51,704 bases of DNA from JADLGH01 sp964586675 (GTDB lineage: Bacteria; Desulfobacterota_D; UBA1144; Nemesobacterales; UBA2774): contig CAZPHQ010000023.1 of assembly GCA_964586675.1 (NCBI GenBank), forward strand, positions 1 to 51,704. Reading direction: 5' to 3'. This document shows positions 41,303-49,955 of the stretch, piece after piece (position 1 is the stretch's first letter; the number at the start of each line of letters is the position of its first letter). The translations under genes were made by a program, and so were the position numbers. The notes below the pieces were generated by a model, which saw only the letters and a program-made list of their open reading frames with translations, ran no database searches and was not told the DNA's origin.

Positions 41303-42343
41303 TTATTTCAGGTCGATCTGTCTTGTATCCCGCGATGCGGCGGGTACCGGGGGCTTTTTTGCAGCGGCTTTGCCTCCGTGCTCCATGAACCATTCGAGCG
41401 TGTCGTAGACGCCGTCCCTGAGCGGGACAACCGGGTCGTAACCGAGGAGCCGGCGCGCCTTGCCGATGTCTGAAAAGCTCCTGGCCGCTTCCCCCGCGCG
41501 GGCGGGGGCGAAGTCGATCCTGACGTCACTTCCGATGAACCCGGCGACGAGCGCCGCTGTCTGCAGCACTGTAGTTTCGACGCCCGTGCCGAGCTGAAAT
41601 ATTTCTCCGGCAATTTCCTTCGCGTTCGAGTCGAGCACGAGCTCTACCGCGCGTGCTATATCCGAGACGTGGACGAGGTCCCTCGTCTGCGTGCCGTAGC
41701 CGTAGACGGTGAGGCCGCCTGTAGAGAGGCCGTCCTTGATGAAGCGGGCGACGACGCTGGATTTATGAAAGCTCCACGGCCCGTAGGCGTTCGAAAATCT
41801 GAGGGCCACCGTCGGCAGGCCGTACGAAGCGTAAAAAGCCGAGCAGTATCCCTCGCCCGCGAGCTTCGCCGCGCCGTAGGGGGAGAGCGGCCGGGGAGCC
41901 GTGTCCTCCCTCGAAGGGGGAGGCGCTGCTCCAAGCGGGGCGTTCGACGACGCGAATACGAAGATCCCCACACCCGCCTTCCGCGCGGCTTCGAGCATGT
42001 TGAGCGTGCCTCCGACGTTTACGTCGGCGTCCAGAAACGGATCGTCTATCGACTGCACGACTCCAGCCTGAGCGGCGAGGTGAACGACGGCGTCCATATC
42101 CCGGCACGCCTCTTCGCAGAGTGAAAAGTCCCTTACATCACCCTCGATCACGGTTACGCCCGAGGGGTCGAGTCCGCGGTCGGAAAGCGCCGAGCGAAGC
42201 ATTTCCGCGCTGCCCGTCGACATGTTGTCGAGGACGGTGAGTGAAAAACGGCCTGATGTAAGGAGGCGTGCGGCCAGGTTTACACCTATGAAGCCGCAGC
42301 CTCCCGTGACCAGGACCTGCATTTTATCGTGCGGTTCGCTCAC
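41303..42343 (-). CDS. NAD-dependent nucleotide-sugar epimerase/dehydratase (extended SDR)
   Basis: 346 residues. The Rossmann VTGGCGFIGVNLA, the catalytic YGAAKLAGE (Y-x3-K) and downstream RFSNAYGPW are those of UDP-glucose 4-epimerase-type enzymes. It modifies a sugar nucleotide for the repeat unit; substrate not deducible. The start could be GTG 42343, overlapping nothing but only two bases after the upstream stop, or ATG 42322, which gives the usual N terminus MQVLVTGG. The C terminus has a Lys/Ala/Pro-rich tail. It is eight bases from the hydrolase-like gene. Confidence 0.88.
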   Translation of the reverse strand: MSEPHDKMQVLVTGGCGFIGVNLAARLLTSGRFSLTVLDNMSTGSAEMLRSALSDRGLDPSGVTVIEGDVRDFSLCEEACRDMDAVVHLAAQAGVVQSIDDPFLDADVNVGGTLNMLEAARKAGVGIFVFASSNAPLGAAPPPSREDTAPRPLSPYGAAKLAGEGYCSAFYASYGLPTVALRFSNAYGPWSFHKSSVVARFIKDGLSTGGLTVYGYGTQTRDLVHVSDIARAVELVLDSNAKEIAGEIFQLGTGVETTVLQTAALVAGFIGSDVRIDFAPARAGEAARSFSDIGKARRLLGYDPVVPLRDGVYDTLEWFMEHGGKAAAKKPPVPAASRDTRQIDLK

Positions 42344-42344
42344 T

Positions 42345-43562
42345 TCAGACCGCCCGCATTTTTTTACGCTTCTGCGCCGCGTCGATGTAGGAGACCTTTT
42401 CCCTGCGGCCGTCCCACCTGACGTCGGGCATCAATACCTCGCGCCTCGCCTCGATGCGCTCCCGCCAGCTCGTGAGGTCTTTCAGTATTACGGCGATCTC
42501 TGATTCGACGTCCGTCGCGGGTTTGTATCCGAGGTCGAAAAGATGCTTGTGGTCCGGGTTGTAGTAATGCTCTTCCAGCTCCTTCCTGGGGTTTTCGACG
42601 GCGCGGACTTCGGAATTGATACCGAGCTCGCCCGCTACTTTGTGAACCATATCCGCGAGCTCCGAAATGCCGTAGACCTCCTGGAACTGGTTGAACACCC
42701 TGTACTCGCCTTCCCCGGGCGGGTTTTCGACGGCTATGGTCATGCACTGCATCGAGTCTACGAGCGGGAGGAATCCTCTCCTCTGCCCGCCTTTTCCGAA
42801 GGGCGTTATCGGCTCGCCTATAACGGCCTGGCAGCAGAAGCGGTTTATAGCCGTTCCGAAGCACTGGTCGAAATCGAAGCGCGTCAAGAGGCGAGGGTCG
42901 TCGCCCATTTCGTCTATGCGCGTCCCGAACACGACGCCCTGCATGATGTCCGTCGAGCGGAGGCCCCAGACCTTGCACGCGAACGTGACGTTGTTCGAGT
43001 CGTGAACTTTCGTCTGGTGGTACCAGCTGTTGGCCTGGCGGGGGAAGGGGAGCCTGTCTTTCCGGCCCCTGTATTCTATCTCGAAGAATCCCTCGGGGAT
43101 GTCGATGTTGGGCGTTCCGTACTCGCCCATCGTGCCGAGCTTTACGAGATGTGACTCCGGGCAGATGTCGCGCATCGCGTAGAGAATGTTGAGCGTGCCG
43201 ACGATGTTGTTGACCTGGGTCCATGTCGTGTGCTCGACGTCTATCATGCTATACGGAGCCGACGGCATTTCGCCGAGGTGCACTATGGCGTCGGGCTTGA
43301 AGCTCCGGAAGGCGTTTTCGACGAAGTTATAATTCGTGAGGTCGCCCTTAAAGAAGCGCATGTTGCTGTCGAAGTTGTCCCTGAAGGCTTCGAGCCTTTC
43401 GGTCATGCGGGATATCGGGGCCGCGGACTGCGAGCTCATTTCCTGGACCCAGTCCCTCCTCAGGTAGTTGTCGGCGCCGGCCACGATATGGCCCCTTTTC
43501 GTGAGATACATCGCGAGCGGCCATCCGAGATAGCCGTCCACTCCTGCAATGAATACACGCAT
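42345..43562 (-). CDS. UDP-sulfoquinovose synthase-like enzyme (SQD1/Agl3 family)
   Basis: 405 residues. The family converts UDP-glucose and sulfite to UDP-sulfoquinovose. Nearly every SQD1 hallmark is present: GVDGYLGWPLAMYLTKRGH at the NAD site, DNYLRRDW, the catalytic KLGTMGEYGTPN, SWYHQTKVHDSNN with Y-x3-K, and GLRSTDIMQGVVFGTR. The length is close to the mature plant enzyme. AGGAGG lies upstream of the start. The only precedent for sulfoquinovose in a surface glycan is archaeal Agl3. Other SQD1 relatives in EPS loci may act on different sugars, so product is inferred. It is the first gene after a 195-base leader containing a perfect hairpin. Confidence 0.85.
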   Translation of the reverse strand: MRVFIAGVDGYLGWPLAMYLTKRGHIVAGADNYLRRDWVQEMSSQSAAPISRMTERLEAFRDNFDSNMRFFKGDLTNYNFVENAFRSFKPDAIVHLGEMPSAPYSMIDVEHTTWTQVNNIVGTLNILYAMRDICPESHLVKLGTMGEYGTPNIDIPEGFFEIEYRGRKDRLPFPRQANSWYHQTKVHDSNNVTFACKVWGLRSTDIMQGVVFGTRIDEMGDDPRLLTRFDFDQCFGTAINRFCCQAVIGEPITPFGKGGQRRGFLPLVDSMQCMTIAVENPPGEGEYRVFNQFQEVYGISELADMVHKVAGELGINSEVRAVENPRKELEEHYYNPDHKHLFDLGYKPATDVESEIAVILKDLTSWRERIEARREVLMPDVRWDGRREKVSYIDAAQKRKKMRAV

Positions 43563-43757
43563 GATAAATTACCTCCTGTGGTTGTTTGCTATGGATTCGT
43601 ACTGCGGATTTATAGTCGGAGTCGGGAAGCGGTCAGCTTCCCTCAATGTGAATAAAAGATTGTTTAATTAATATAACGTATATACCAGATATACAGCTTC
43701 GCCCTCTCACTTACATAAGGGGCGAAAAGACGACTGAAATGCCGGGACGCGAAACTG
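43563..43757 (-). promoter_or_regulatory. 195-bp leader with perfect 7-bp hairpin between antiterminator and SQD1-like genes
   Basis: On the minus strand, GGGAAGC-TGACC-GCTTCCC (43642-43624) is a perfect hairpin; no T-run follows on either strand, so it is not an intrinsic terminator. An AT-rich stretch lies upstream. I see no ops-type GGCGGTAGC element. It could be a pause or antiterminator-loading site, given the NusG-like gene directly upstream. Confidence 0.4.
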
Positions 43758-44312
43758 CTACAGCAGCTCGACGTCACCCGCGTCGACTTCGACGGATACC
43801 GCGCTCCTGATAAGATGGACCGACAGTATCAGCCTGAAGCCGCCCCTTTGCGACTCGATCCTTCCCCGGAGCCCTTCGAGGGGGCCCCTGGTTATGACGG
43901 CCTCTTTCCCCTCGAACTCGTAGGGAAAGGGCAGGCACGGAAGGCCCGACCTTACGAGCCTCCGGGCCGCGTTAATCTCCTCCTCGGGCACGGGTACGGG
44001 TACGCCGCTGTTCCCGAGGATGCGGACAACACTCTTCGTGCCGAGCACGTCGAGGCTGTCGCGCGGATCGATGCGGACGAAAAGATAGCCCGGAAAGAGC
44101 GGAAGCAGCACTCGCTTCTTCCGGTCTTTCCAGCTGCAGACGACTTCTCTTAAGGGGAGAAACGCTTCGACGCTCTTTCCCTCGAGGTCCCAGACGGCCC
44201 TCTTTTCGTGCCTCGATCTTGTATGGACGGCGTACCAGTTTCTTTCGCCGGACGCCGCCCCGTTTTCTCTCCTGTTCTCCTTTAAAACTTTTAACAGTCC
44301 GTTTTCAGACAT
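43758..44312 (-). CDS. NusG/RfaH/LoaP-like operon-specific antiterminator
   Basis: 184 residues. The NGN domain is plain (NWYAVHTRSRHEKRAVWDLE ... PLFPGYLFVRID) and a KOW motif follows (GKEAVITRGPLEGLRGRI). Length and start differ from housekeeping NusG, and its place inside an EPS operon matches specialised paralogues (RfaH, UpxY, LoaP) that stop premature termination of long surface-polymer operons. Its ATG overlaps the TPR gene's end by eight bases. The long transcript that follows (ten genes) would be its target. Confidence 0.9.
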   Translation of the reverse strand: MSENGLLKVLKENRRENGAASGERNWYAVHTRSRHEKRAVWDLEGKSVEAFLPLREVVCSWKDRKKRVLLPLFPGYLFVRIDPRDSLDVLGTKSVVRILGNSGVPVPVPEEEINAARRLVRSGLPCLPFPYEFEGKEAVITRGPLEGLRGRIESQRGGFRLILSVHLIRSAVSVEVDAGDVELL

Positions 44313-45543
44313 CGGTCGGCCTCCCGTTCTCCGCCTTCGTCATGGAGACGTCGTCGAGCCAGAACTCGCCGGAGATGAGATTGTCGAGCCTCTCGCTCTT
44401 CTCGCGCCTGAGGCCGATCGTTACTGTGCGGCAGTTTTCGGGGGCGTCGAATTCGAGCCTCCGCCTCTGCCAATCTGAAGAGCCGGTGTAGGAATCCGAT
44501 TCCGTCCTGAATCCCCGGCAGTAAACCTCGACCGTGACGCCGCTCCGCGTAGTTATGTCGGACGAGGCGGCTTCCCACGTGAGAACGTAAGCCGCGCCCG
44601 GCTCGACGGCGACGGTCTGGGAGACGCCTTTGAAATCCACATTCTCCTTCCCCAAGAATTTAATGCGGAGGGACCTCTGGCCTTCGGTTTTTCTTCTGTA
44701 GTCGTAATCGGCGTGAACACCGTTTGCCTGGTTTATTTTCCAGTCGAAGCCCTGCCCGACGGTGTCGTATTCGAACCCGCCGTTCCATACGAGTGCGCCA
44801 GCGTCTTCGCCGGGGTAGAGCCCGGCCCAAACGTCGCGCGCGGATTCCGTGTCGCCCCTGGCGAGAAGATAATCCGCGTAGGCGAGGGCCGTCTCATGAC
44901 CGTCAGAGCCGTTCTTGCTGAGCCTTTCCCAGACGGGATACGTCGCGCCCTGCCTGTCCGTCTGAATGAGATAGCCGAGATAGTAGGGGAGGACTTCGTC
45001 GGACACCGCTCTCTCCAAAATCGTTTCGGGGTCTTTCGCGACGCGCCAGCTTATGTCGAAGACGCGCTTTCTTTTCGTGGGATCCGCTTCGGCGACGACG
45101 CGGAGATTGTCGAGCGCCAGGTTATTGTCGCCGAGCCTGAAGGCGAGCATCGAGGATTCCCAGAGGAGGCCGGGCGAGGACTGCATCATGTTCTGCGCCG
45201 TGCGTAGCGATTTTTCGGAATCGGCCTCCCTGCCGGAGTCGATGTAAAGCTCCGAGAGGCCCAGCCACGACGCCGCCATGAGCGGGTTCCCGGAGAGGGC
45301 GGAGAAATAGAGCGACTCCGTTTCGGCGTCGCTGCCTGTCATGTTGATGTGCTTCAGGCGGGCGAGCCTGTAGACGGCGTCCGCATTACGCCCGTCGATC
45401 GCAACGCTTCTTTCGATGAGGGCCGGGTCCTCCGAGAAGGAGTAAACGGCCGACATGCCCGTTACGACGGCGAGGACGCACGCCCCGATGCTAAGCATCG
45501 AGAGCGCTATTGTCTGGCTTAGATATCTTGAGTGTTTTCGCAT
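44305..45543 (-). CDS. Membrane-anchored TPR protein with C-terminal carbohydrate-binding-like domain
   Basis: 412 residues. An N-terminal anchor (RKHSR then about 20 hydrophobic residues) is followed by TPR-like helices (ADAVYRLARLKHINMTGSDAE ... AASWLGLSELYIDSGREADS) to about residue 190, then a beta-rich C-terminal part from about 250 with GGFEYDTVGQGFDWKI ... GQRSLRIKFLGK ... VSQTVAVEPGAAYVLTWEA, the pattern of carbohydrate-binding modules. It may bind the growing polymer in the periplasm. The start at 45543 overlaps the Wzc gene by 53 bases; ATG 45498 would remove most of the overlap but also the basic N terminus of the anchor. Confidence 0.78.
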   Translation of the reverse strand: MRKHSRYLSQTIALSMLSIGACVLAVVTGMSAVYSFSEDPALIERSVAIDGRNADAVYRLARLKHINMTGSDAETESLYFSALSGNPLMAASWLGLSELYIDSGREADSEKSLRTAQNMMQSSPGLLWESSMLAFRLGDNNLALDNLRVVAEADPTKRKRVFDISWRVAKDPETILERAVSDEVLPYYLGYLIQTDRQGATYPVWERLSKNGSDGHETALAYADYLLARGDTESARDVWAGLYPGEDAGALVWNGGFEYDTVGQGFDWKINQANGVHADYDYRRKTEGQRSLRIKFLGKENVDFKGVSQTVAVEPGAAYVLTWEAASSDITTRSGVTVEVYCRGFRTESDSYTGSSDWQRRRLEFDAPENCRTVTIGLRREKSERLDNLISGEFWLDDVSMTKAENGRPTDV

Positions 45544-47779
45544 TTTTGTCCGCGTGGTATTGGTAGTTGTACCTGTATCTGCTCGACGCCGTCTCCATCC
45601 TGTTCACTATCGCGCCCATGATCCTCCCGCGCACCTTGCCGAGCTCCTCGAGGGTCATTTGCAGCGTCTTACGCTGCGTGATGCCCATACCGGCGACGAC
45701 GAGGACGCCGTCGACAGCGCGCGCCGCAAGAAGCGAATCGGCGAAGCCGAGGACCGGCGGGCCATCGACGAGGACAATGTCGTAGCGTCCAGTGAGCGTC
45801 TCCACGAGCTCGCGCATCTTGTTCGAGCCGAGGAGCTCGGAAGGGTTAGGGGGAATGGGCCCCGAATAGATGATGTTAAGGCCGTCGACTTCCGTCGGCA
45901 TGATGGAGTCGTCGAGCGAATACTTTCCTATGAGATAGGTGCTGAGGCCGGCGCCGTTCGAGGCCGCCCTTCTCCAGACGCGCGTCAGGCGCGGGCGGCG
46001 CATGTCGGCGTCTATAAGCACCACCTTGTATCCGGACTGCGTGAAGGCTATGGCCAGGTTCGACGAGCAGGTCGTCTTTCCTTCGAGCGGCTGGCTGCTC
46101 GTCAGAAGGAGCGAGCGCGGCTGATTGTCGGGCGACGAGAAGAGTACGGACGTCCGAATGACCCTGAACGCTTCCGACACTATCGATAGCGGGTTCGTGT
46201 GGACGACCTTTTCAAGCCCCGCGGCCTCCGGGCCCGTTACGATCGGTATGCCGCCCAGGAACGGTATCGGGAAGCGCTGCTTCAGCTCCTCTTCGTCCTT
46301 TATCGTCCTGTCGAAGTGGTCTGTCACGAACGCGAGGAATACGCCTCCCAGGAGGCCGGCGATTATCGCGAGGGCGAGGTTTAACGGTATGTTCGGGCTG
46401 TAGGGGAGGAGCGGCGCGGAAGCGTAATCGACTATCTGTATGTTGGTCGCCTTTATGCCCGACGTGACCTCCGTTTCCTTCACCCGCTGGAGGAGGTTCT
46501 GGTAAATGGTCTTGTTCGTTTCGACCTCGCGGTCGAGGATCTTGTATTGTATCGCCTTGTCGTTCAGCACGGCGGCGCGGGCGTTCTGCTCGGTCGTACG
46601 CTCCTTCATGATGTCCTCTTTTCTGACGGCGGCGAGGTAGTCCTTTTTTATGCTCTCGGCTATGCCTGTGACGCGCCTGTCTATTTCGCTCTTCATGCTC
46701 GCGACCTGCGCCCCGAGCTGTTTCAAATCTGGGTAGTTGGGTCCGTAGACGACGCTCATGTTGTCGTACTCGGCCTTGACCTTGGTGTACTCCTCGCTGA
46801 GCTCCTGTATCGAGGGGTCGTTCAGGACCTGCGGCAGGTATTCGTACTTGCCGTCCACGACGTCTTCGTAGAAGGCCTGCTTCGCGAGCCTTTCGTTCTC
46901 GGCGGCGGTGAGCGCGCCGTTGAGCTCGGAGAGCTGTTTGTATGTGAGGTTCATGTTCTCGTCGAGCGAGATGATGTCTTCCTTCTTTGCGAACTTGTTG
47001 AGCTCTTCCTCGGCCTGCTCGAGCCTCGCCTTTACCTGCGAGAGCTGTTTTTCGAGGAACTGCCGCGCCGACTTCGTCGCGTCGAGCCTTCTATCGAGGA
47101 GCCATTCGATGTACTCGTCGCCGAGGGTGTTGGCGGCCGTCGCGGCGAATTCCGCGTCGCGGCTGGTGAAGCTCACCTTGACCAGCCGGGATTTCCTGTC
47201 GGGATTAATATCGACCCGGCTCAGGAACTCGTCGAGGACTTTCTTGTCTCCCCTTTTTTTCTCTGCGGCCGCCTGCGCCGGGCTCTTTTTGCCGGGCTTT
47301 TCGAACATGCCGCTGAAGGCGCGCGATATGAGGGATTTCCGCTCTGTTTTTTCCTCCGTGAACTCGGGGTTCGATGAGAGGCTAAGCGCCATTATGACAT
47401 TTTCGGCCAGCGACTTGCTCTTTATGAGTTTGTACTGCGTTTCGTAGAATTCCGCCTGCGGCGCGTCGAGCTCGACGACTTCCTCGAACGTCGTAATCCG
47501 CGGGTTATCGGGGGCTATTTCGAGCGTGATATCGGCCCTGTACATCGGCGTCATGATGAGCGACGCGACGAGCACGACGATAACCGACACGACGAGCGCC
47601 GTTATGACTATCCACTTCCGCCTGAGTATGACGCTAAGGTATTCGTGTATGCCGACCTCTTCCTCGGGCCGCGCCTGTGCGTAGTACGGCAGCGGCTCCG
47701 CCGGGAGCTTCGGCTCCTGCCTTTCTTTCAGCCCTCTGCCTTTTTCCGAGGGCAGCTCGTAGTCTCTATCGTCTTCCAT
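45491..47779 (-). CDS. Wzc-like polysaccharide co-polymerase and bacterial tyrosine kinase
   Basis: 762 residues. The Wzz domain begins near residue 40 with TM1 (KWIVITALVVSVIVVLVASL), has a long coiled-coil middle (LEKQLSQVKARLEQAEEEL) and TM2 near 470. The BY-kinase follows: Walker A SSQPLEGKTTCSSN, Walker A' VVLIDADMRRPR, Walker B IVLVDGPPVL. The C terminus ends in a tyrosine cluster (SSRYRYNYQY) for autophosphorylation. It controls chain length and export with Wza. It is separated from the Wza gene by 24 bases and overlaps the TPR gene's start. Confidence 0.93.
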   Translation of the reverse strand: MEDDRDYELPSEKGRGLKERQEPKLPAEPLPYYAQARPEEEVGIHEYLSVILRRKWIVITALVVSVIVVLVASLIMTPMYRADITLEIAPDNPRITTFEEVVELDAPQAEFYETQYKLIKSKSLAENVIMALSLSSNPEFTEEKTERKSLISRAFSGMFEKPGKKSPAQAAAEKKRGDKKVLDEFLSRVDINPDRKSRLVKVSFTSRDAEFAATAANTLGDEYIEWLLDRRLDATKSARQFLEKQLSQVKARLEQAEEELNKFAKKEDIISLDENMNLTYKQLSELNGALTAAENERLAKQAFYEDVVDGKYEYLPQVLNDPSIQELSEEYTKVKAEYDNMSVVYGPNYPDLKQLGAQVASMKSEIDRRVTGIAESIKKDYLAAVRKEDIMKERTTEQNARAAVLNDKAIQYKILDREVETNKTIYQNLLQRVKETEVTSGIKATNIQIVDYASAPLLPYSPNIPLNLALAIIAGLLGGVFLAFVTDHFDRTIKDEEELKQRFPIPFLGGIPIVTGPEAAGLEKVVHTNPLSIVSEAFRVIRTSVLFSSPDNQPRSLLLTSSQPLEGKTTCSSNLAIAFTQSGYKVVLIDADMRRPRLTRVWRRAASNGAGLSTYLIGKYSLDDSIMPTEVDGLNIIYSGPIPPNPSELLGSNKMRELVETLTGRYDIVLVDGPPVLGFADSLLAARAVDGVLVVAGMGITQRKTLQMTLEELGKVRGRIMGAIVNRMETASSRYRYNYQYHADKNAKTLKISKPDNSALDA

Positions 47780-47803
47780 TCTGCACCTTGCCTCGTTCCG
47801 CCG

Positions 47804-48835
47804 TTATCTGGCCGGCGGGTTATACCCCACGCCGCCGAATCCGAATACGTTGAGATTGAGCCCGTAGAAGAAACTCTTGAGGCCGCTCGCTCCGACCACT
47901 ATCGCATCCTTTTCGCCGAGTATCGGGTCCTCCGTGGTGCCCTGGTTTATATCGTCCATGTCGAGCTTGACGACCTCCTTCCTGCCGTCGCCGAGGTCGC
48001 GGACGAGGCTGATGTCTTCAGAGTTCGCGTAGCTCACGAGCCCGCCGGCCATCACTATGGCCTGGCTCACTGTCGTCTCGCCCTCGTTTATGGGATAAGA
48101 GCCCGGGGTTTTCACGGCGCCGTCGACGAATACGTTCGACGCCTCGGGCACGTAGACCTTGTCGCCGGGGGCGAGGTCGAAGTTGACTTCGTCCGCGGTT
48201 CCCTCGCGCTTCAGCATGTCGTCGAGATCGACTATGACCTTCTCCTGGCTGCCGGCGTTCTTCCGCGTGACGTAGACGAGCGTGCCGGCGTCGGCGTCGA
48301 GGCCCTTGGCCATCGCGAGCGCGTCGAGTAACGTCATTTCGCCTATTATTTCGTAGTTGCCCGGCTCGTTCACGTAGCCGAGGACGGAGACCCTTTTACT
48401 CTGGTGCTCGGCTACGAATACGTTTACGTGCGGGTCTTTTATGAAGCCCCTTTCCTTGAGGAGGGTTTCAATTTGGACTTCAGCCTCGACGGGCGTCATG
48501 CCGCCGACGGCGACTTCGTTGAGAAGGGGGAGTTTTATGTTTCCCGCGGCGTCGACCCTTTCGGTCGTCCCGAATTTTTCAGACTCCATCGCTTTTATTT
48601 CGAGGAGGTCGGACGGGCCTATGGTGTAGTTAGAATGGTTCACGCCCCCTTCCGGGGAGGCTTCGCCTGAGGCCGTTTCCCTGAATATCTTTTTATTCAG
48701 GTCCCCGGTTTCGCCGCCGTCATCGGCCTCACGGGCCGAGCCGTATACACCCGCGGCGGGGGTTTGTCTCATCCCGCACGAAGAGGCGAGGATGAAGAGG
48801 GTTATTATTGCAGCTGCTGCAGCATACTTCGGCAT
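47804..48835 (-). CDS. Wza-like outer-membrane polysaccharide exporter
   Basis: 343 residues. The signal MPKYAAAAAIITLFILASSC ends in a lipobox (A-S-S-C). The poly-export domain (NYTIGPSDLLEIKAMESEKF) and two SLBB repeats (KRVSVLGYVNEPGNYEI; NVFVDGAVKTPGSYPI) are clear. It would form the outer-membrane channel that continues from Wzc. Start ATG 48835 follows CGGAG. It is followed 24 bases on by Wzc and preceded by the FecR gene 163 bases upstream. Confidence 0.92.
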   Translation of the reverse strand: MPKYAAAAAIITLFILASSCGMRQTPAAGVYGSAREADDGGETGDLNKKIFRETASGEASPEGGVNHSNYTIGPSDLLEIKAMESEKFGTTERVDAAGNIKLPLLNEVAVGGMTPVEAEVQIETLLKERGFIKDPHVNVFVAEHQSKRVSVLGYVNEPGNYEIIGEMTLLDALAMAKGLDADAGTLVYVTRKNAGSQEKVIVDLDDMLKREGTADEVNFDLAPGDKVYVPEASNVFVDGAVKTPGSYPINEGETTVSQAIVMAGGLVSYANSEDISLVRDLGDGRKEVVKLDMDDINQGTTEDPILGEKDAIVVGASGLKSFFYGLNLNVFGFGGVGYNPPAR

Positions 48836-48923
48836 ACCTGTCTCCGTACCTTTCTAACAGCGCGCGATCGACGATTGATGCTTCGATATCCCCTTTAACT
48901 CTATGCCGCATTTCCCTTTTTCG

Positions 48924-48953
48924 CGGTACCCGGCCGTGTCCGGCCGGATACCG
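48924..48953 (-). promoter_or_regulatory. Long hairpin between fecR-like and wza-like genes
   Basis: A 12-pair stem with one mismatch (arms CGGTACCCGGCC and GGCCGGATACCG, loop GTGTCC). On the plus strand it is followed by GTTTTAAAATTT, but no plus-strand gene precedes it; on the minus strand, the direction of transcription, no T-run follows. It may stabilise or partly attenuate the transcript between the two genes. Confidence 0.4.
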
Positions 48954-48998
48954 GTTTTAAAATTTACAATCTGTAACTTGAGTTTCGCCCGCCCCCGG

Positions 48999-49769
48999 TT
49001 ATTCGAAGGGGCTGCCGACGCCGTCGCCGCCACCGCCGTTATCATCGCCGACGGAGGCCGCTATGACCGCGCCCGCAATCGCTCCCGCGGCTACCGTTCC
49101 GAATATGACCGGGCCGACCACGGAGGAAGAGCCCTCGGCAGGCGGGGGCGTAGCTTCGGCTTCGTAGCCTTCGGTCGAATATTCAACGTCGGAAGCAGCA
49201 GGCGGCGGTACAGTCTGCGGGTCGGACTGGGCCACGACCGTGTCGTCCACTACGGACTGGGCGACCACGCGCACCCTGTCGCCGGCTTCGACGGTTACCG
49301 GACCTTCGGCTGTCGCGAGCGCGAGCTCGCCGTCCGAAAGCTCGACTACAGTGCCGTCGGGCGTCACGTTGACTGTGCCTTCGATGAAGGACCGGGAGGC
49401 TTTCACAACCTCGGGCGTCGCCAGCGTGCCGTCCTTCGTTACGAAGGAAATGACGGCCTTTTCAGGCTGAATCCTGAAGTGGACCGTGCCGCTGTCGATT
49501 CTGAGGTTAAGGAGCCGCCAGTCTTCGGCGACGCTGAGCCGGGAGCCCTGCTCGGCGACGAATGTGCCGCCGGTGATCCTGATAAGGGCCCTGTCGGGGT
49601 AGGAAATTTCGTCCCCGGAGACGATGGGGAAGACTTCCTTCTTGCCGTTGGCGCCGACTATCGTGACGTTTCCAAGTAGGGCGTCCGCTGAAACGGGGCC
49701 GGCTGTGAAAACGCACAGGACTGCAGCGAAATAGAAACAGGCAGATACTCTTAGAGCTCGACTCTTCAT
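48999..49769 (-). CDS. FecR-domain secreted protein, first gene of the EPS operon
   Basis: 256 residues. A signal peptide (MKSRALRVSACFYFAAVLCVFTAGP) is followed by a FecR beta domain (residues about 30-170, with AVISFVTKDGTLATPEVVKAS and TVVELSDGELALATAEGPVTVE). A hydrophobic segment (VGPVIFGTVAAGAIAGAVIAA) and an Asp/Gly-rich tail (DDNGGGGDGVGSPFE) close the protein. In EPS loci such proteins are often found and their role is not settled. Start ATG 49769 has GGAGGT five bases upstream. It lies 77 bases downstream of the riboswitch. Confidence 0.85.
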   Translation of the reverse strand: MKSRALRVSACFYFAAVLCVFTAGPVSADALLGNVTIVGANGKKEVFPIVSGDEISYPDRALIRITGGTFVAEQGSRLSVAEDWRLLNLRIDSGTVHFRIQPEKAVISFVTKDGTLATPEVVKASRSFIEGTVNVTPDGTVVELSDGELALATAEGPVTVEAGDRVRVVAQSVVDDTVVAQSDPQTVPPPAASDVEYSTEGYEAEATPPPAEGSSSVVGPVIFGTVAAGAIAGAVIAASVGDDNGGGGDGVGSPFE

Positions 49770-49845
49770 GAAACACCTCCATGCGAGCCTTAGACGAGCA
49801 GGCGCCCCTCTCCCCAAAAGAATGCCGGATAATCAAGCTTGACTA

Positions 49846-49941
49846 ACCTAACTTCGGCAGCCACTGACCATGAGCTTTGGGCTTGTAGGTCTCAGGCTTT
49901 GATCCGCATCCTTTCAGATGTTTCACCCTTTCGTCTTAGGT
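49846..49941 (-). ncRNA. GEMM-I-type riboswitch (cyclic di-GMP or cGAMP class) in the EPS operon leader
   Basis: On the minus strand all consensus blocks are present in order: a six-pair P1 (ACCTAA 49941-49936 with TTAGGT 49851-49846), AAAC, the stem CATCT-GAAA-GGATG with GNRA tetraloop (49920-49907), CAAAGCC (49901-49895), GACC paired with GGTC, and GGCTGCCGAA (about 49862-49853). This fits Rfam-type GEMM-I RNAs (cyclic di-GMP-I). The residue that separates cyclic di-GMP from cGAMP binders cannot be assigned with certainty by eye. The FecR gene starts 77 bases downstream; no intrinsic terminator is seen between, so translation or Rho-dependent control is more likely. Confidence 0.8.
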
Positions 49942-49955
49942 GTAGTTTTATTTCA

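Noticed and set aside
48999..49769. PEP-CTERM/exosortase-type sorting signal at the FecR protein's C terminus
   Set aside because: The tail has a hydrophobic segment but no PEP motif before it, and is followed by Asp/Gly rather than a basic cluster; no exosortase gene is in the window.
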